Source: Falsihalocynthiibacter arcticus
GTDB taxonomy: Bacteria; Pseudomonadota; Alphaproteobacteria; Rhodobacterales; Rhodobacteraceae
Assembly (NCBI RefSeq): GCF_000812665.2
Contig: NZ_CP014327.1
Location: 2,943,501 to 3,007,500, forward strand
Direction: 5' to 3'
Length of the DNA stretch: 64,000 bases
Part shown: in pieces, positions 18,982 through 27,536 of the stretch
How positions within the stretch are numbered: the stretch's first letter is position 1
Layout of the letters: the number at the start of each line of letters is the position of its first letter
Translations under genes and position numbers: made by a program
The notes under the pieces: generated by a model
Told to the model about the DNA's origin: nothing
The model's database searches: none
The model's input: only the letters and a program-made list of their open reading frames with translations

Positions 18982-19237
18982 GCGCCAGCTCGATCGCTGT
19001 TTGGCTTCGCCGGTGGAAATCCCCGTCAACACAAAGATCGCGATGATGGCCTGGTCCTGGAATGTCGGTGTCGGTGCGGCCTGTCGCTCCACTTTGGTGC
19101 GTAAAGTGAACGCGGGCGATCTGCTGGGGGCCTGCCATGAATTGCCACGCTGGAATAGGGCTGGTGGCAGGGTGATCCGTGGGTTGAGCAACCGGCGCGG
19201 AGCCGAGCGCAAGCTGTGCTTGTCTGGGTTGGGGTGA
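18971..19237 (+). pseudogene. Truncated phage lysozyme (GH24), C-terminal part
   Basis: The 88-residue frame matches the second half of a T4/P22-type endolysin: SWNVGVGAACRSTLVRKVNAGD followed by RWNRAGGRVIRGLSNRRGAER and a final cysteine-containing tail. The catalytic N-terminal lobe with the Glu-x8-Asp-x5-Thr residues is missing, and no frame upstream supplies it. There is no good start codon (a TTG at 18,971). It is a remnant, but it still sits directly before the spanin genes, in the normal order of a phage lysis cassette. Confidence 0.78.
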
Positions 19238-19554
19238 TGCGTCTTCCAAATCCTTGGCTCCTTCTGGCCGTTTTGGCGGCGCTCGGAGCCGTCTATGGGC
19301 TTGGGCGGGGCCATGGTGCAAAGGCGGCAATGCAGGACGTGCAGGCGGCGACACAGCGCAAAAACGTTGAGTTGTTCAACCTTGCCGAAAAAACATCCCG
19401 CATCGCCGCCGAACTCAACAGGGAACGCGCTGCGCGTGCAGCGCTTCAGGAGGATTTTGAAGATGCAGCCATTGAAGCAATGGGGGCCGATCGCTGCGCT
19501 GTTGATGCTGACAGCGTGCAACGGATCCGCGCCCTCTGGGATGCGCGCCCCTAG
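19237..19554 (+). CDS. Rz-like inner-membrane spanin
   Basis: Protein of 105 residues with one N-terminal membrane segment (about 7-24, LLLAVLAALGAVYGLG) followed by a long charged helix likely to be a coiled coil (KNVELFNLAEKTSRIAAELNRERAARAALQ). This is the architecture of phage i-spanins such as Rz, which together with Rz1 fuse inner and outer membranes at lysis. Its ATG overlaps the lysozyme stop. The second half encodes the start of Rz1 in another frame, as in lambda. No sequence motif is decisive; topology and position carry the call. Confidence 0.75.
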   Translation: MRLPNPWLLLAVLAALGAVYGLGRGHGAKAAMQDVQAATQRKNVELFNLAEKTSRIAAELNRERAARAALQEDFEDAAIEAMGADRCAVDADSVQRIRALWDARP

Positions 19555-19735
19555 GCCTGATGCCGAGCTGCTCGCGCCCTGTGAAAAACCACGGCTCGCA
19601 CCAGGGGCAAAGAGCCAAGCTGACATCGAAATTGCACTGGGGCGGATTGGTAGTGATTTGATCACCTGCGCCGATCGGCATGGGGCGCTGGCAAACTGGA
19701 CGATCGAACATACCGCAATTGTCGGATTCCAATAG
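19463..19735 (+). CDS. Rz1-like lipoprotein spanin, nested start
   Basis: Frame of 90 residues starting inside the Rz gene in a different frame. It begins with a lipoprotein signal (WGPIAALLMLTAC with the lipobox LTAC, Cys about residue 19) and continues as a small proline- and alanine-rich periplasmic protein. AGGAGG eight bases before the ATG supports the start. Size, lipobox and out-of-frame overlap fit an o-spanin, which joins the Rz coiled coil to the outer membrane. Confidence 0.75.
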   Translation: MQPLKQWGPIAALLMLTACNGSAPSGMRAPRPDAELLAPCEKPRLAPGAKSQADIEIALGRIGSDLITCADRHGALANWTIEHTAIVGFQ

Positions 19736-19888
19736 GGGGCAGAAAAAAACCAGATACCCGTGCCTATCCGTACCTGTACTCTTTCCGGCGTCACCGACGG
19801 CAAATTCGCCATTGGTTTAGTAAACCCGAACGGCCCAAACGGACTTCCGTAAGGGGACCCTAAATTCTATCGAACATATTAGGAGCGT

Positions 19889-20335
19889 TCAGTTCTGTTC
19901 GCTCGCCCATTTCCTCAATGTGGCATTTGCTGGGCTGTTACTGCTAACCGCAAACTGCATTGTGCTAATTTTCCACCTGTCCTCTTTGCGTCGGAGAATA
20001 ACAAACCCGACATATGGATCTTCAGTTCGAAAATTGCCTTCTGCGACGTAACGGGTTTCATAGGCTGCCCAGATTGTATCATCATCCTTCAAAATTGCTT
20101 CAACACAGTTGCGCACCATAAACGTCAGCCGCTTTTCCTTGAGGTTCTTGATAAATGCTACACATATGGCACGCATCTCTGCCTCATTCTTCGCCACCGC
20201 CCGTCCCTCAATGCTTTCAAGAGTGCAAGGGATATCGCACCAGCCCAAGGTCGCCTCGACATCACCCGAAATCGTTGCCTCGCCTTGGCGATCTAGAAAA
20301 TCTTGCGCAATACTTCGCGCGCTGCCGTCTAACAT
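19889..20335 (-). CDS. NTF2/SnoaL-like protein
   Basis: Protein of 148 residues with the look of the SnoaL-like/NTF2 fold: an N-terminal helix (ARSIAQDFLDRQGEATISGDVEATLGWCDIP), then alternating strands ending in FVILRRKEDRWKISTMQF, where the Trp-Lys-Ile strand is typical. The fold serves both enzymes and binding proteins, so function is open. It faces away from the spanins, is alone, and ends close to the phage remnant. The family call is by pattern only. Confidence 0.65.
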   Translation of the reverse strand: MLDGSARSIAQDFLDRQGEATISGDVEATLGWCDIPCTLESIEGRAVAKNEAEMRAICVAFIKNLKEKRLTFMVRNCVEAILKDDDTIWAAYETRYVAEGNFRTEDPYVGFVILRRKEDRWKISTMQFAVSSNSPANATLRKWASEQN

Positions 20336-20842
20336 TTTTTTCCAATCTGAATTGTCCGCTTGTCGAAGTTGCCTAAAGGCTCTTGATGTTCTGGGCCAAA
20401 CTTATGCCTAAAAGCCTTGCTGCATTTTTCGCCAAATATGCGCACCGTTTAAAACCCCTCTTTGATTCTAACAATGCCTAGAAATGGTGAAAAAAATCAT
20501 TGCTTTAGCAAAAAAACTTTGTAGCTGTCATTCGTACTTCACGCAGCGAAAGGCAGTTCCGAACCCAAACCTATGGACGTTTTACAATACCACGAATGGC
20601 TGCTATCTTTGGACAGGTGAATTTCTCCAACCTTTGGCTAGGTTTGGAAAGGTTGTTGATGGAGCATAGTAAGGTGGTTGGCTCAAGGCCCAAAGACGAG
20701 CGCTTTCGAACCGCCTTAGGAAAACTTTGCAACAGAACTCCGCTTAAAATGGGGATTTATTGAGTCATGCCACTGTACAACCACATTTCAAATTTACCAC
20801 TCGAATTTTAGAACAATAGTTTTGCTTGGAGCACTTTTTTAA
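20336..20842. other. Gap without a supported gene
   Basis: About 500 A+T-rich bases between the NTF2-like gene and the RTX gene. A 61-codon frame at 20,484 has no recognisable features. No repeat or RNA structure stands out. The promoter of the RTX gene is presumably here. Confidence 0.5.
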
Positions 20843-21442
20843 ATGCCTGCTTTTATCGTAATTACGACTTCAAACTTTTACGATCCTTCGTTCTGGTCAG
20901 GGCTTGATATCGGGCCGAACAGCACAATTGATGCTAGTGCGTTGAACGATCAAGTCGATATCACTATTACAGGGAATTCGATTGAATTTAATGTTGCTGG
21001 TTATAATTGGACCTTTTCTGACAGCGACTTGGCTAGTGGATCGTTCAGTGAGGTTGTCCAATTCGAAGGAAATGATGGGAATAGTACTGTCGGAGGCTCT
21101 GTCGGATTGGATGCATCGGGATATATAGGCGGATCTGGTGACGATACGTTTGTTGATGACGGTTTAGATGGCGGCGCTTTAGACGGTGGCGATGGCGACG
21201 ATATTCTTACTGGGGGCGTCGGCAACAACAACATAGATGGCGGCAAAGGGAATGATATCCTTCATGGTGGTGACGGCAATAATAACCTCGATGGAGGACA
21301 TGACGACGACATTCTGTATGCTGATAACGGTTCTGGAAATCTGATTGGCGGCCACGGGGACGACATTGTTTATGCTGGACTAAATACGACATATGCAGCC
21401 GGTGGTAGTGGCAGTGACACTTTGTACGTTCCCAAAGTGTGA
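20843..21442 (+). pseudogene. RTX part of an RTX-Hint protein split by IS30
   Basis: The first 199 codons of a secreted RTX protein. Residues 1-95 form a beta-rich N-terminal region, ending SFSEVVQFEGNDGN. From about 100 on come glycine-aspartate nonapeptide-like calcium repeats (GGSGDDTF, GGDGDDIL, GGKGNDIL, GGHGDDIV). Such proteins usually leave by type I secretion. The open frame stops four bases into the IS30. Deleting the IS and one copy of a 2-bp AG duplication joins this frame exactly to the Hint part, giving about 413 residues, so the gene was intact before insertion. Confidence 0.85.
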
Positions 21443-22556
21443 GCGATGCTTGAAGTGCGACTCTTGTTAGGCCGTAGGGTAGGGGCTTCATCGCATTTCT
21501 TCCAACATCTTTTCGCGGAAGACTTCAGCTGGTGTCTTCCAGCCGAGGCATTTGCGGGGTGTGCTATTCAGGCGGTCACTGATTTCTTTGATGTCGTGAT
21601 CCGTCAATCTTCGGATGTCCCGTTTGCGGGGCAACCAACGTCTAGCCCTTCGATTAGTGTTCTCGACGGTGCCTTTCTGCCACGGTGAAGAGGGGTCACA
21701 GAACCAGGTCAGCGTGCCAATTTCAGCTTGCAGATGTGGCCATGAAACAAACTCAGTGCCACGATCAAAAGTAATGGATCTGCGCGCTACATGGGGCAAG
21801 TCTTTGATTGCCTTCATGATTTTCCCCATGACCGGCTTAGTGCGCCTATTTGGGTTCTTTAAGATCAGTGTGAAGCGGCTCACGCGTTCAACTAGAGTTG
21901 TGACATTTGTCTGTCCAAGCGTTTGTTTGAACAACATTAAATCTGCCTCCCAGTGGCCAAACTGACGCCGGTGAGCAACATCATCCGGCCTGAACAAGAT
22001 ACTGACATCGCGATGGAACTTAGGTGGCTGGCGTTTGCGCGCACGGCGTGGTTTTCGCGACATGCGATGCGTCGGCAGATACCACCACAATTCTTGGTTC
22101 ATGCCGTCTTTGGAATAGATGTAGCGGTAAATCGTTTCCTGACAGACCCTTAGCGGCGCTTTCTCGAGGATCATCCGATTGCCAATTTGCTCGGGTGTCC
22201 AACCGTTCTTAAGCTGTCTAATTACGCTGTCGCACAAGCTCGGATGTTTAATTAGCTTGCGCTGCCTTGCGCGCCTATCTGCCGTCTTCGTATGAGCCGC
22301 TTCACCATAGTATCCAGCGTATTTGGGCAAGCTTTCATCTGAGAAGTGATTGCGTCTCAATTCTCTGTAAATTGTTGATCGACAACGCTTCAGCACACGC
22401 GCCATCTCATCAACAGGGACTTTTGTGTGCTTCCAGCGTTCAATTCTGCGGCGCTCTGTGATACTAAGCTGTGTATAAGTCGTTCCCATACCGATTCCTC
22501 CTGTCAGATAACATACTGTTTTCTAACAAGAGTCGCAGTTGGAGGTAGCGCGCACC
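21438..22556. mobile_element. IS30-family insertion sequence, 1,119 bp
   Basis: Contains one transposase gene on the minus strand. The ends share TGCGACTCTTGTTAG (21,456-21,470 and its complement at 22,523-22,537), and the imperfect match continues outward for about 18 more bases to 21,438 and 22,556. The flanks carry the 2-bp direct repeat AG (21,436-21,437 and 22,557-22,558). Removing IS plus one AG restores the host reading frame. Confidence 0.85.
21488..22489 (-). CDS. IS30-family transposase
   Basis: DDE transposase of 333 residues. An N-terminal helix-turn-helix (TITERRRIERWKH-like start and MARVLKRCRSTIYRELRRN) is followed by the catalytic core with HWEADLMLFKQ (first Asp), ITFDRGTEFVSW (second Asp) and PSSPWQKGTVENTNRR (Glu). 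All three acidic residues are present, so the enzyme looks functional. It differs clearly from the IS30 copy at 46 kb, so the two are separate elements. Confidence 0.93.
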   Translation of the reverse strand: MGTTYTQLSITERRRIERWKHTKVPVDEMARVLKRCRSTIYRELRRNHFSDESLPKYAGYYGEAAHTKTADRRARQRKLIKHPSLCDSVIRQLKNGWTPEQIGNRMILEKAPLRVCQETIYRYIYSKDGMNQELWWYLPTHRMSRKPRRARKRQPPKFHRDVSILFRPDDVAHRRQFGHWEADLMLFKQTLGQTNVTTLVERVSRFTLILKNPNRRTKPVMGKIMKAIKDLPHVARRSITFDRGTEFVSWPHLQAEIGTLTWFCDPSSPWQKGTVENTNRRARRWLPRKRDIRRLTDHDIKEISDRLNSTPRKCLGWKTPAEVFREKMLEEMR

Positions 22557-23205
22557 AGGATCGACTATTACGGCCTATAATTCGGGTTCTGGCACGGTAA
22601 ATTTATCGAACGGCAAGTCATTTTATTACACTCGGTTCGAATCGGTCGAAATTGCTTGTTTTACTAAAGGGACCCCTCTCACGACCCCCGATAGCGAGGT
22701 TGCCATCGAGGACTTGCAACTCGGTGATCTGGTGATGACCCAGGAGCATGGACCACAGCCCATTCGCTGGATCGGCGAAAGAACGGTCATTGGAAAGGGG
22801 AGCTTAGCACCAGTATGTTTCGCCCCAGGTGCCATCGGCAATAGTGATCGATTGCGTTTATCGCCTCAACACCGAGTGCTATTCTCTGGCTGGAAGTGCG
22901 AATTGATGTTCGGTGAAGTCGAAGTTCTTGTCGCCGCTAAAAACCTATGTGACGGCGACAAAATTTATTCGGAACCTTGCGAAGAAGTCACGTATTTTCA
23001 CATTATGTTCGACCAGCACGAAATTGTTTATTCTGAGGGCGTCCCCTTAGAGAGTTTCCTCGTTGGAGATCACGCCATAGAACGGAACCGCGACACCTAC
23101 GATGAACTGGTTAATTTGTTTCCGGAGCTTGCCGACCCCACTCACCTTGCCCGCATCATCGCCCGGCCTCAGATCAAAAAATATGAGGCGGCCTTACTCA
23201 GATGA
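22557..23205 (+). pseudogene. Hint part of the split RTX-Hint protein
   Basis: The C-terminal portion of the gene interrupted by IS30. After TITAYNSGSGTVNLSNGK and FESVEIA the Hint module begins with CFTKGTPLTTPDSEV, including the catalytic-type Cys, then LQLGDLVMTQEHGPQPIRWIG, RLRLSPQHRVLFSG and FDQHEIVYSEGVPLESF. There is no ATG until 22,732 and no evident ribosome site, so this half is unlikely to be made alone. The Hint domain in such proteins may cleave the chain or attach it to a surface. Confidence 0.8.
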
Positions 23206-23607
23206 ACCCAAGCATATAAATCGTCCAGAAATATATCGAGTTGGAAACAGGTCTTAAACTCAAAATAGAATGATTGCGGCGCGGTCTATTGTTAAGATGC
23301 AGACGCTACTAACGTGGGGTATGCATGGGTATAGTTTAAACTGAATAGTGCCCACTTCGAAAACGCAGTTTGTTGAGCGGCGACTCGGAGGCTGACCTTG
23401 CCGCATTTGTGGCGAACTCACACTAAGTCCGCGTAGTGGCCTTGATGCGTTGAACCGCTAACGGCGGGTTCGAGCCCACTTTACCGGATGCTACACGCTA
23501 CACGAATGTCGGCTACCATGGTTAAGCGCTTTACGTTATTGAAAACCTGTCGAGCGTTTTCCTCTCTGGGGGTGAGCTTAACCCGTCATTTATCAAGGAA
23601 AAATTTG
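23206..23607. other. Gap with a dispersed repeat, no gene
   Basis: About 400 bases between the Hint fragment and the MFS gene. It contains copy A of a short dispersed repeat (23,427-23,484). An upstream extension of the MFS frame to 23,488 lacks a convincing ribosome site. Confidence 0.5.
23427..23484 (+). repeat. Dispersed repeat, copy A
   Basis: About 58 bases that include CTTGATGCGTTG and CTAACGGCGGGTTCGA. An inverted copy with roughly 80% identity lies at 30,485-30,542 and a more distant one at 24,912-24,965. The GGTTCGA core resembles a tRNA T-loop, but no cloverleaf forms. Confidence 0.6.
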
Positions 23608-24825
23608 ATGAGCCGTGTTGAACGTCTTTCTCTCTATGTCGCGCTGACCGCACTGACTGCTTTCGCTATCGATGGCGTGCTACCGGCAATGCTCATGATA
23701 GTAAGTGCTTTTGACGCAGAAACTTCGCTCTCAGGTGCGCAAATTATTACAGCATTCGTCTTAGGAATGGCTGTCGGAGAATTAATGATTGGTCCGATCA
23801 GTGATGCTTTGGGACGTCGTCCTGCTGTGATTGCAGGGCTTGTTGTGTTCATTATTGGCACAATGGTCGCCGCCACGGCAGAAAACTTTGCGGCAGTGGT
23901 TTTGGGGCGGTTCCTTCAGGGTATAGGCGTTGCCGGGCCGAAAATCGGGACACGTGCCATGATCCGGGATCGATATGAAGGCGCAGAAATGGCCAAGATC
24001 ATGTCGGTTATTTTTACCTTGCTCATCCTCGTTCCGATGATTGCACCTGCGTTGGGCGCGCTGATCGTAGCAGCCGCTGGATGGCGAGGTGTGTTCTGGT
24101 CGTATCTGACATTGGCGGTAGGGTTGGGCGCATGGTTGTGGCTGCGGCATCCCGAGACGCTGCCTGTCAAGAAGCGCGTCCCCCTAAATCTACATAGGCT
24201 GTGGCAAAATATCCGAAAGATTCTGGTTCGCAACGACGTGATACCTATTGTCATCGCAACCGGTTTCGTCTTCGGCGCACAGCTTACCTATTTTGCTGTG
24301 GCTGCAAACCTTTTTGGCGAGGTTTATGATGTTACAGCACTGATGCCCGTGTTCTTCGCCCTTCTGGCAACGGGAACTGCGTTCGCTCTTATGTTGAATG
24401 TTTGGCTGGTAGGGCGCACAGGCATGGAGGCTCCGATTTTAGCAGGCCTATTGGTGTTGGGACTATCGGGCGCAGGACTTTTGATTGCTGCCGCACTTTA
24501 CGCGGGTCATCCCCCGCTGGCCATTCTACTTGGCTTAACTTGGTTTGGTTTCTTTGCTCTCGGTCTTTTGTTTGGCAACCTCAATGCGTTTGCGATGCGC
24601 CCGCTCGGTGACTTGGCGGGGCTGGGAGCGTCCATCATTGCATCAGGGTCTAGTCTGGTGGCTTTTGCCTTTGCATCAGCAATTGGAACGGCCTTTGTCG
24701 CTCCGGTTTGGGCCCTGGCGTGGGCGTTTACCCTTGCCGCGCCACTGGCCATGTTCTTCATCTTACTCGCAATACCGGCTGGGTCTAGAAAGCAGTTTTT
24801 TCAAACTATCCGCAGATGGATGTGA
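23608..24825 (+). CDS. Bcr/CflA-type MFS drug exporter
   Basis: Inner-membrane proton antiporter of 405 residues with about twelve hydrophobic segments. It has the motif GPISDALGRRPAVIAGL between helices 2 and 3 (MFS motif A) and RFLQGIGVAGPKIGTRAMIRDRYEG in the helix 4-5 region, which is characteristic of the 12-TM Bcr/CflA drug-resistance group. Start at 23,608 is chosen because AAGGAA lies seven bases upstream and the chain then begins just before helix 1. It is a single gene inside the tRNA island, presumably cargo; the substrate is not predictable. Confidence 0.88.
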   Translation: MSRVERLSLYVALTALTAFAIDGVLPAMLMIVSAFDAETSLSGAQIITAFVLGMAVGELMIGPISDALGRRPAVIAGLVVFIIGTMVAATAENFAAVVLGRFLQGIGVAGPKIGTRAMIRDRYEGAEMAKIMSVIFTLLILVPMIAPALGALIVAAAGWRGVFWSYLTLAVGLGAWLWLRHPETLPVKKRVPLNLHRLWQNIRKILVRNDVIPIVIATGFVFGAQLTYFAVAANLFGEVYDVTALMPVFFALLATGTAFALMLNVWLVGRTGMEAPILAGLLVLGLSGAGLLIAAALYAGHPPLAILLGLTWFGFFALGLLFGNLNAFAMRPLGDLAGLGASIIASGSSLVAFAFASAIGTAFVAPVWALAWAFTLAAPLAMFFILLAIPAGSRKQFFQTIRRWM

Positions 24826-24911
24826 TCTATCGGACATTGCGGGCTCGTTCGGAAACAAAGCCTGTATTGGTCAAAGCGGTCATTCACCCACCCGAGACCA
24901 AAGTCGGATAA

Positions 24912-24965
24912 GTCCGCATACCCGACGTCGGTACATTGTGCCGCGAACGGCGGGTCTGAACCCAT
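24912..24965 (+). repeat. Dispersed repeat, copy C (diverged)
   Basis: Shares GTCCGCATA at one end and GAACGGCGGGT..GAACCCA at the other with copy A (23,427), but the middle differs. It lies in the gap between the convergent MFS and YbhB genes. Confidence 0.45.
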
Positions 24966-25012
24966 TATGACCGATTTTTTGTGTGACGGCGAACGTCCAG
25001 TTTCGGCGCGAT

Positions 25013-25573
25013 TTAGTTCCAGAACGTGAACGATGAGGACGAGATTACAAGCGGTCCGATGGCTTGTGTCATTGTGGTCCAATCCACCTGCAGGCTGTCG
25101 TTACTGGGCAATGTTTCTGGGGCCGCGTTCAGTGCGTAAAGCGTGATGGTATATTCGTGACGTGCGCCGCGTGGGGAGCAAGGCGGTGTGTACCCTGTGA
25201 ATCTCTCATCTTTGTCCGCGCCTTCATCGCCCAAGGAGGTTGGGTTCCCGCGCGGAATGGCGGTTGTGTCTGCGGGGATGTTCCACAAGAGCCAGTATTG
25301 GCTGGGCGCGTCGGTGCCTGCGATTTTGCCGCGCGGATAGTGTTGCATGATGACTGCGAGGCTCTGCGTTCCTTCGGGAACCGTTGACCATACGAGCGGA
25401 GGCGAGAGGCCATCCCCCCCGTCGCGGCTGCATTTTAGATCGCTTGGCAGGTCACCGCCACTTACAATGGCCGGACTAGTCAGTGCGAAAGTGTCTTGGG
25501 CGGTCGCCGCACCCGCCCAGATGCCGCAGAACAGCAGCGGAGCGAGGCCGGACAAGCGGTGGGCAAGGGTCAT
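25013..25573 (-). CDS. YbhB/YbcL (PEBP-like) exported protein
   Basis: Protein of 186 residues of the phosphatidylethanolamine-binding protein family (Raf kinase inhibitor-like). It has a signal peptide (LAPLLFCGIWAGAATAQ), then CSRDGGDGLSPPLVWSTVP, the ligand-pocket motif equivalent to D-P-D-x-P, and SQYWLLWNIPADTTAIP and YTPPCSPRGARHEY, where GxHxY is read as GARHEY. The ATG at 25,573 overlaps the stop of the upstream YHYH gene (ATGA), so the two are translationally coupled. Bacterial ligands of this family are unknown. Confidence 0.87.
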   Translation of the reverse strand: MTLAHRLSGLAPLLFCGIWAGAATAQDTFALTSPAIVSGGDLPSDLKCSRDGGDGLSPPLVWSTVPEGTQSLAVIMQHYPRGKIAGTDAPSQYWLLWNIPADTTAIPRGNPTSLGDEGADKDERFTGYTPPCSPRGARHEYTITLYALNAAPETLPSNDSLQVDWTTMTQAIGPLVISSSSFTFWN

Positions 25574-26529
25574 CGGCAGAATTCCCCTTCCATGACGTCC
25601 CCATCGTTGGTCACGGTTTTGGTGGTGTAGTCGTAACAATTTTCCGTAGCAGCGGGGCTGTAGCGGATGAAGTAATCTTCGCCTTCATAGCTGTAGTCCA
25701 TGCTGCGGCTGCCATCGGCGCTTTGCGTGAAGACGAGGTCTTGAACGCCACCTTGAGGTGGGCGACCTGGTTGTGCGCCGCCGCCGCTTGCGGCTGATAG
25801 GGGCCGTACACGGGGCAAATCATTGAAGTTCGGCAGCTCGCCCATCAGGCATTGCACGATATAGGGCGCGTCTTGTGAGGTGTGGTAGCGGTAGCCAAAT
25901 GTGTCGTCGGTCTGCCCGTTGCAAACATCCAGTACACCCCCTTCAATGGTGCTGCCGTCGGGGTTTGTGTCGCCATAGATCGGAAAGCCGTCAAACGCCC
26001 AGCCGATGATTGCTTCTGGTCCCGCATTGGCCATTTGCGCGATCATACAGGTCGGCGCGACGTGATAGTGGTAGTCATCGCCACGACCAGCGTGCCCGCC
26101 GCACACGTCCAATTGGTCCGTTTGTAGCGTGTCGTGTTGTGCCTGATGGTGCGCCAGATCAGCTTCCGACATCTCGCCGCCGCCAGTGTAGTCATAAATC
26201 GGCACCCCGTTGACCGCCACGCCGAGTGCTGCATCGCGGGTTAGCGGTGTTCCCGAAAAGACGGGATTGAGGAGGACAGGTGCGGGGTATTCGGCGGGAA
26301 CGGGCACTTGTTCGTTAGTACCGACGATGCCCGTCATCATGTCATGATCGGGATAGGTGTCGGATGTCAGAATGGCTTGGGTGTCGGAGCAGGTTACGGT
26401 GACACTCTCGGCGAAGCCTGCATCCGCGACAGAAGCGGCCACAGCATCGCAGCGGTCGTCGTGGGCAAGTGTAGGGCTAGCAACGGCGATAAAAAGCGGA
26501 CAGGCCAGAAGGATAATTGTGCGGTTCAT
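25570..26529 (-). CDS. YHYH-domain exported protein
   Basis: Protein of 319 residues with a signal peptide (IILLACPLFIAVASPTLAHD) and a YHYH domain, named for the motif seen here as GDDYHYHVAP. Around it are GVPIYDYTGGG, AFDGFPIYGDTNPDG and GYRYHTSQDAPYIVQC, all typical of the family, whose function is unknown. Several cysteines suggest disulfides in the periplasm. The start at 26,529 has AGGAA eight bases upstream; a longer frame to 26,574 is unlikely. It is the middle gene of a three-gene operon. Confidence 0.87.
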   Translation of the reverse strand: MNRTIILLACPLFIAVASPTLAHDDRCDAVAASVADAGFAESVTVTCSDTQAILTSDTYPDHDMMTGIVGTNEQVPVPAEYPAPVLLNPVFSGTPLTRDAALGVAVNGVPIYDYTGGGEMSEADLAHHQAQHDTLQTDQLDVCGGHAGRGDDYHYHVAPTCMIAQMANAGPEAIIGWAFDGFPIYGDTNPDGSTIEGGVLDVCNGQTDDTFGYRYHTSQDAPYIVQCLMGELPNFNDLPRVRPLSAASGGGAQPGRPPQGGVQDLVFTQSADGSRSMDYSYEGEDYFIRYSPAATENCYDYTTKTVTNDGDVMEGEFCR

Positions 26530-26552
26530 AGTGCAGATTCCTAAAGTATGGG

Positions 26553-27194
26553 TCAATTGACAGTGATACGGCACAAGACGGTATTGCTTTGTTCAAGGTC
26601 GGGTCCCCAGATCAGCTCGGCTTTTGGATCCCAGCTGATGGCGTCGTAGCCGTCTTTTGGGCTGACCTCGCGGGCAGTATAAACGTTGGCTTGTGGCCAA
26701 TCGGATGCGTCAAAGGACGCTGTGTCCCAGCCTGCGGGTTCGTCCATAGTGTCAAATGTGCAAACCCCTTCGCCAGCCACGGGATTTTTGGACGCCTCGC
26801 AGGATTTATCCAAGGGGGCCGTGTGGATGACTTCACATGCCCATTCTGCGGAGCTGGCGGCCACGGTCTGTCCGGCTGCGTCGCGGATTTGAAGGATCAG
26901 CCCGCCATCGCCCATCTGTTGGCGCCCCGTTCCGATATATTCCAAACCTGTATCGTTTTCTTTGAAGTCTTTGGCCACAACACCCACCACGAAGGGGCGC
27001 TCGGCCTCAAACGTGAAACTTTCTGCATTGAAAGACCGCTCTGTTGTGATCGGTACACTGTCCTGCGCGACCTGCGTGCCGTTGATGCGCATCTCGAACC
27101 AATTGTCGGCCCAAACGTCCGATGAAAAGGTCTCAGCGCCAGAGGCGGTGGCGCAGATTGAACTCAGTGCGAGTATGGCGAAGGTAGGTTTCAT
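26553..27194 (-). CDS. Exported protein, galactose-binding-like fold
   Basis: Protein of 213 residues with a signal peptide (FAILALSSICATASGAE). The mature start, VWADNWFEMRINGTQVAQDSVP, resembles the lectin-like beta-sandwich found in rhamnosidase-type and PEBP-linked proteins, where a 'DN.F..Y.NG' strand is common. Four cysteines may form disulfides. It is the first gene of the operon with the YHYH and YbhB genes, with a 23-base gap to the next gene. I do not recognise a defined family; a binding role in the periplasm is inference. Confidence 0.7.
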   Translation of the reverse strand: MKPTFAILALSSICATASGAETFSSDVWADNWFEMRINGTQVAQDSVPITTERSFNAESFTFEAERPFVVGVVAKDFKENDTGLEYIGTGRQQMGDGGLILQIRDAAGQTVAASSAEWACEVIHTAPLDKSCEASKNPVAGEGVCTFDTMDEPAGWDTASFDASDWPQANVYTAREVSPKDGYDAISWDPKAELIWGPDLEQSNTVLCRITVN

Positions 27195-27536
27195 GATGGA
27201 TCCAATGTGTTTGTGACATCGGTTATACGCGCACCATGGATCATTCCGTCGGGCTTAGTTGAAATTAATTTAGCTATGACGCCAGATTTTGCCACTCGGA
27301 GCCAGCGCCCCGTCATCGATGACGCCATGTGTCGAGCGTGTCGCTTCCGACAATATAGCGAGGCAGTCGACTGAAGGGCTGGATAAACGGACCTTGGCGC
27401 AGAGGCAGCAAAGGCGCACATCGTCCGAATGTTGCGCTCTGACCGTTGGCCTCAAAGCGTTGAGCAACGGGGTGGCAGCATGCATGCCCCTAAATAGGAA
27501 CATGCATGCTCAAGAACCGATGGGACATAATCGTCC
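27195..27536. other. Gap without a gene
   Basis: About 340 bases upstream of the periplasmic operon and downstream of the amide hydrolase. Short frames on both strands have no recognisable content. The operon promoter must lie here. Confidence 0.5.

Noticed and set aside
20484-20669. 61-codon frame in the gap before the RTX gene
   Set aside because: Weak start and no similarity to anything known.
23461-23490. Possible tRNA T-arm (GGCGGGTTCGAGCCCAC)
   Set aside because: No acceptor, D- or anticodon arm can be built around it; the segment belongs to the dispersed repeat.
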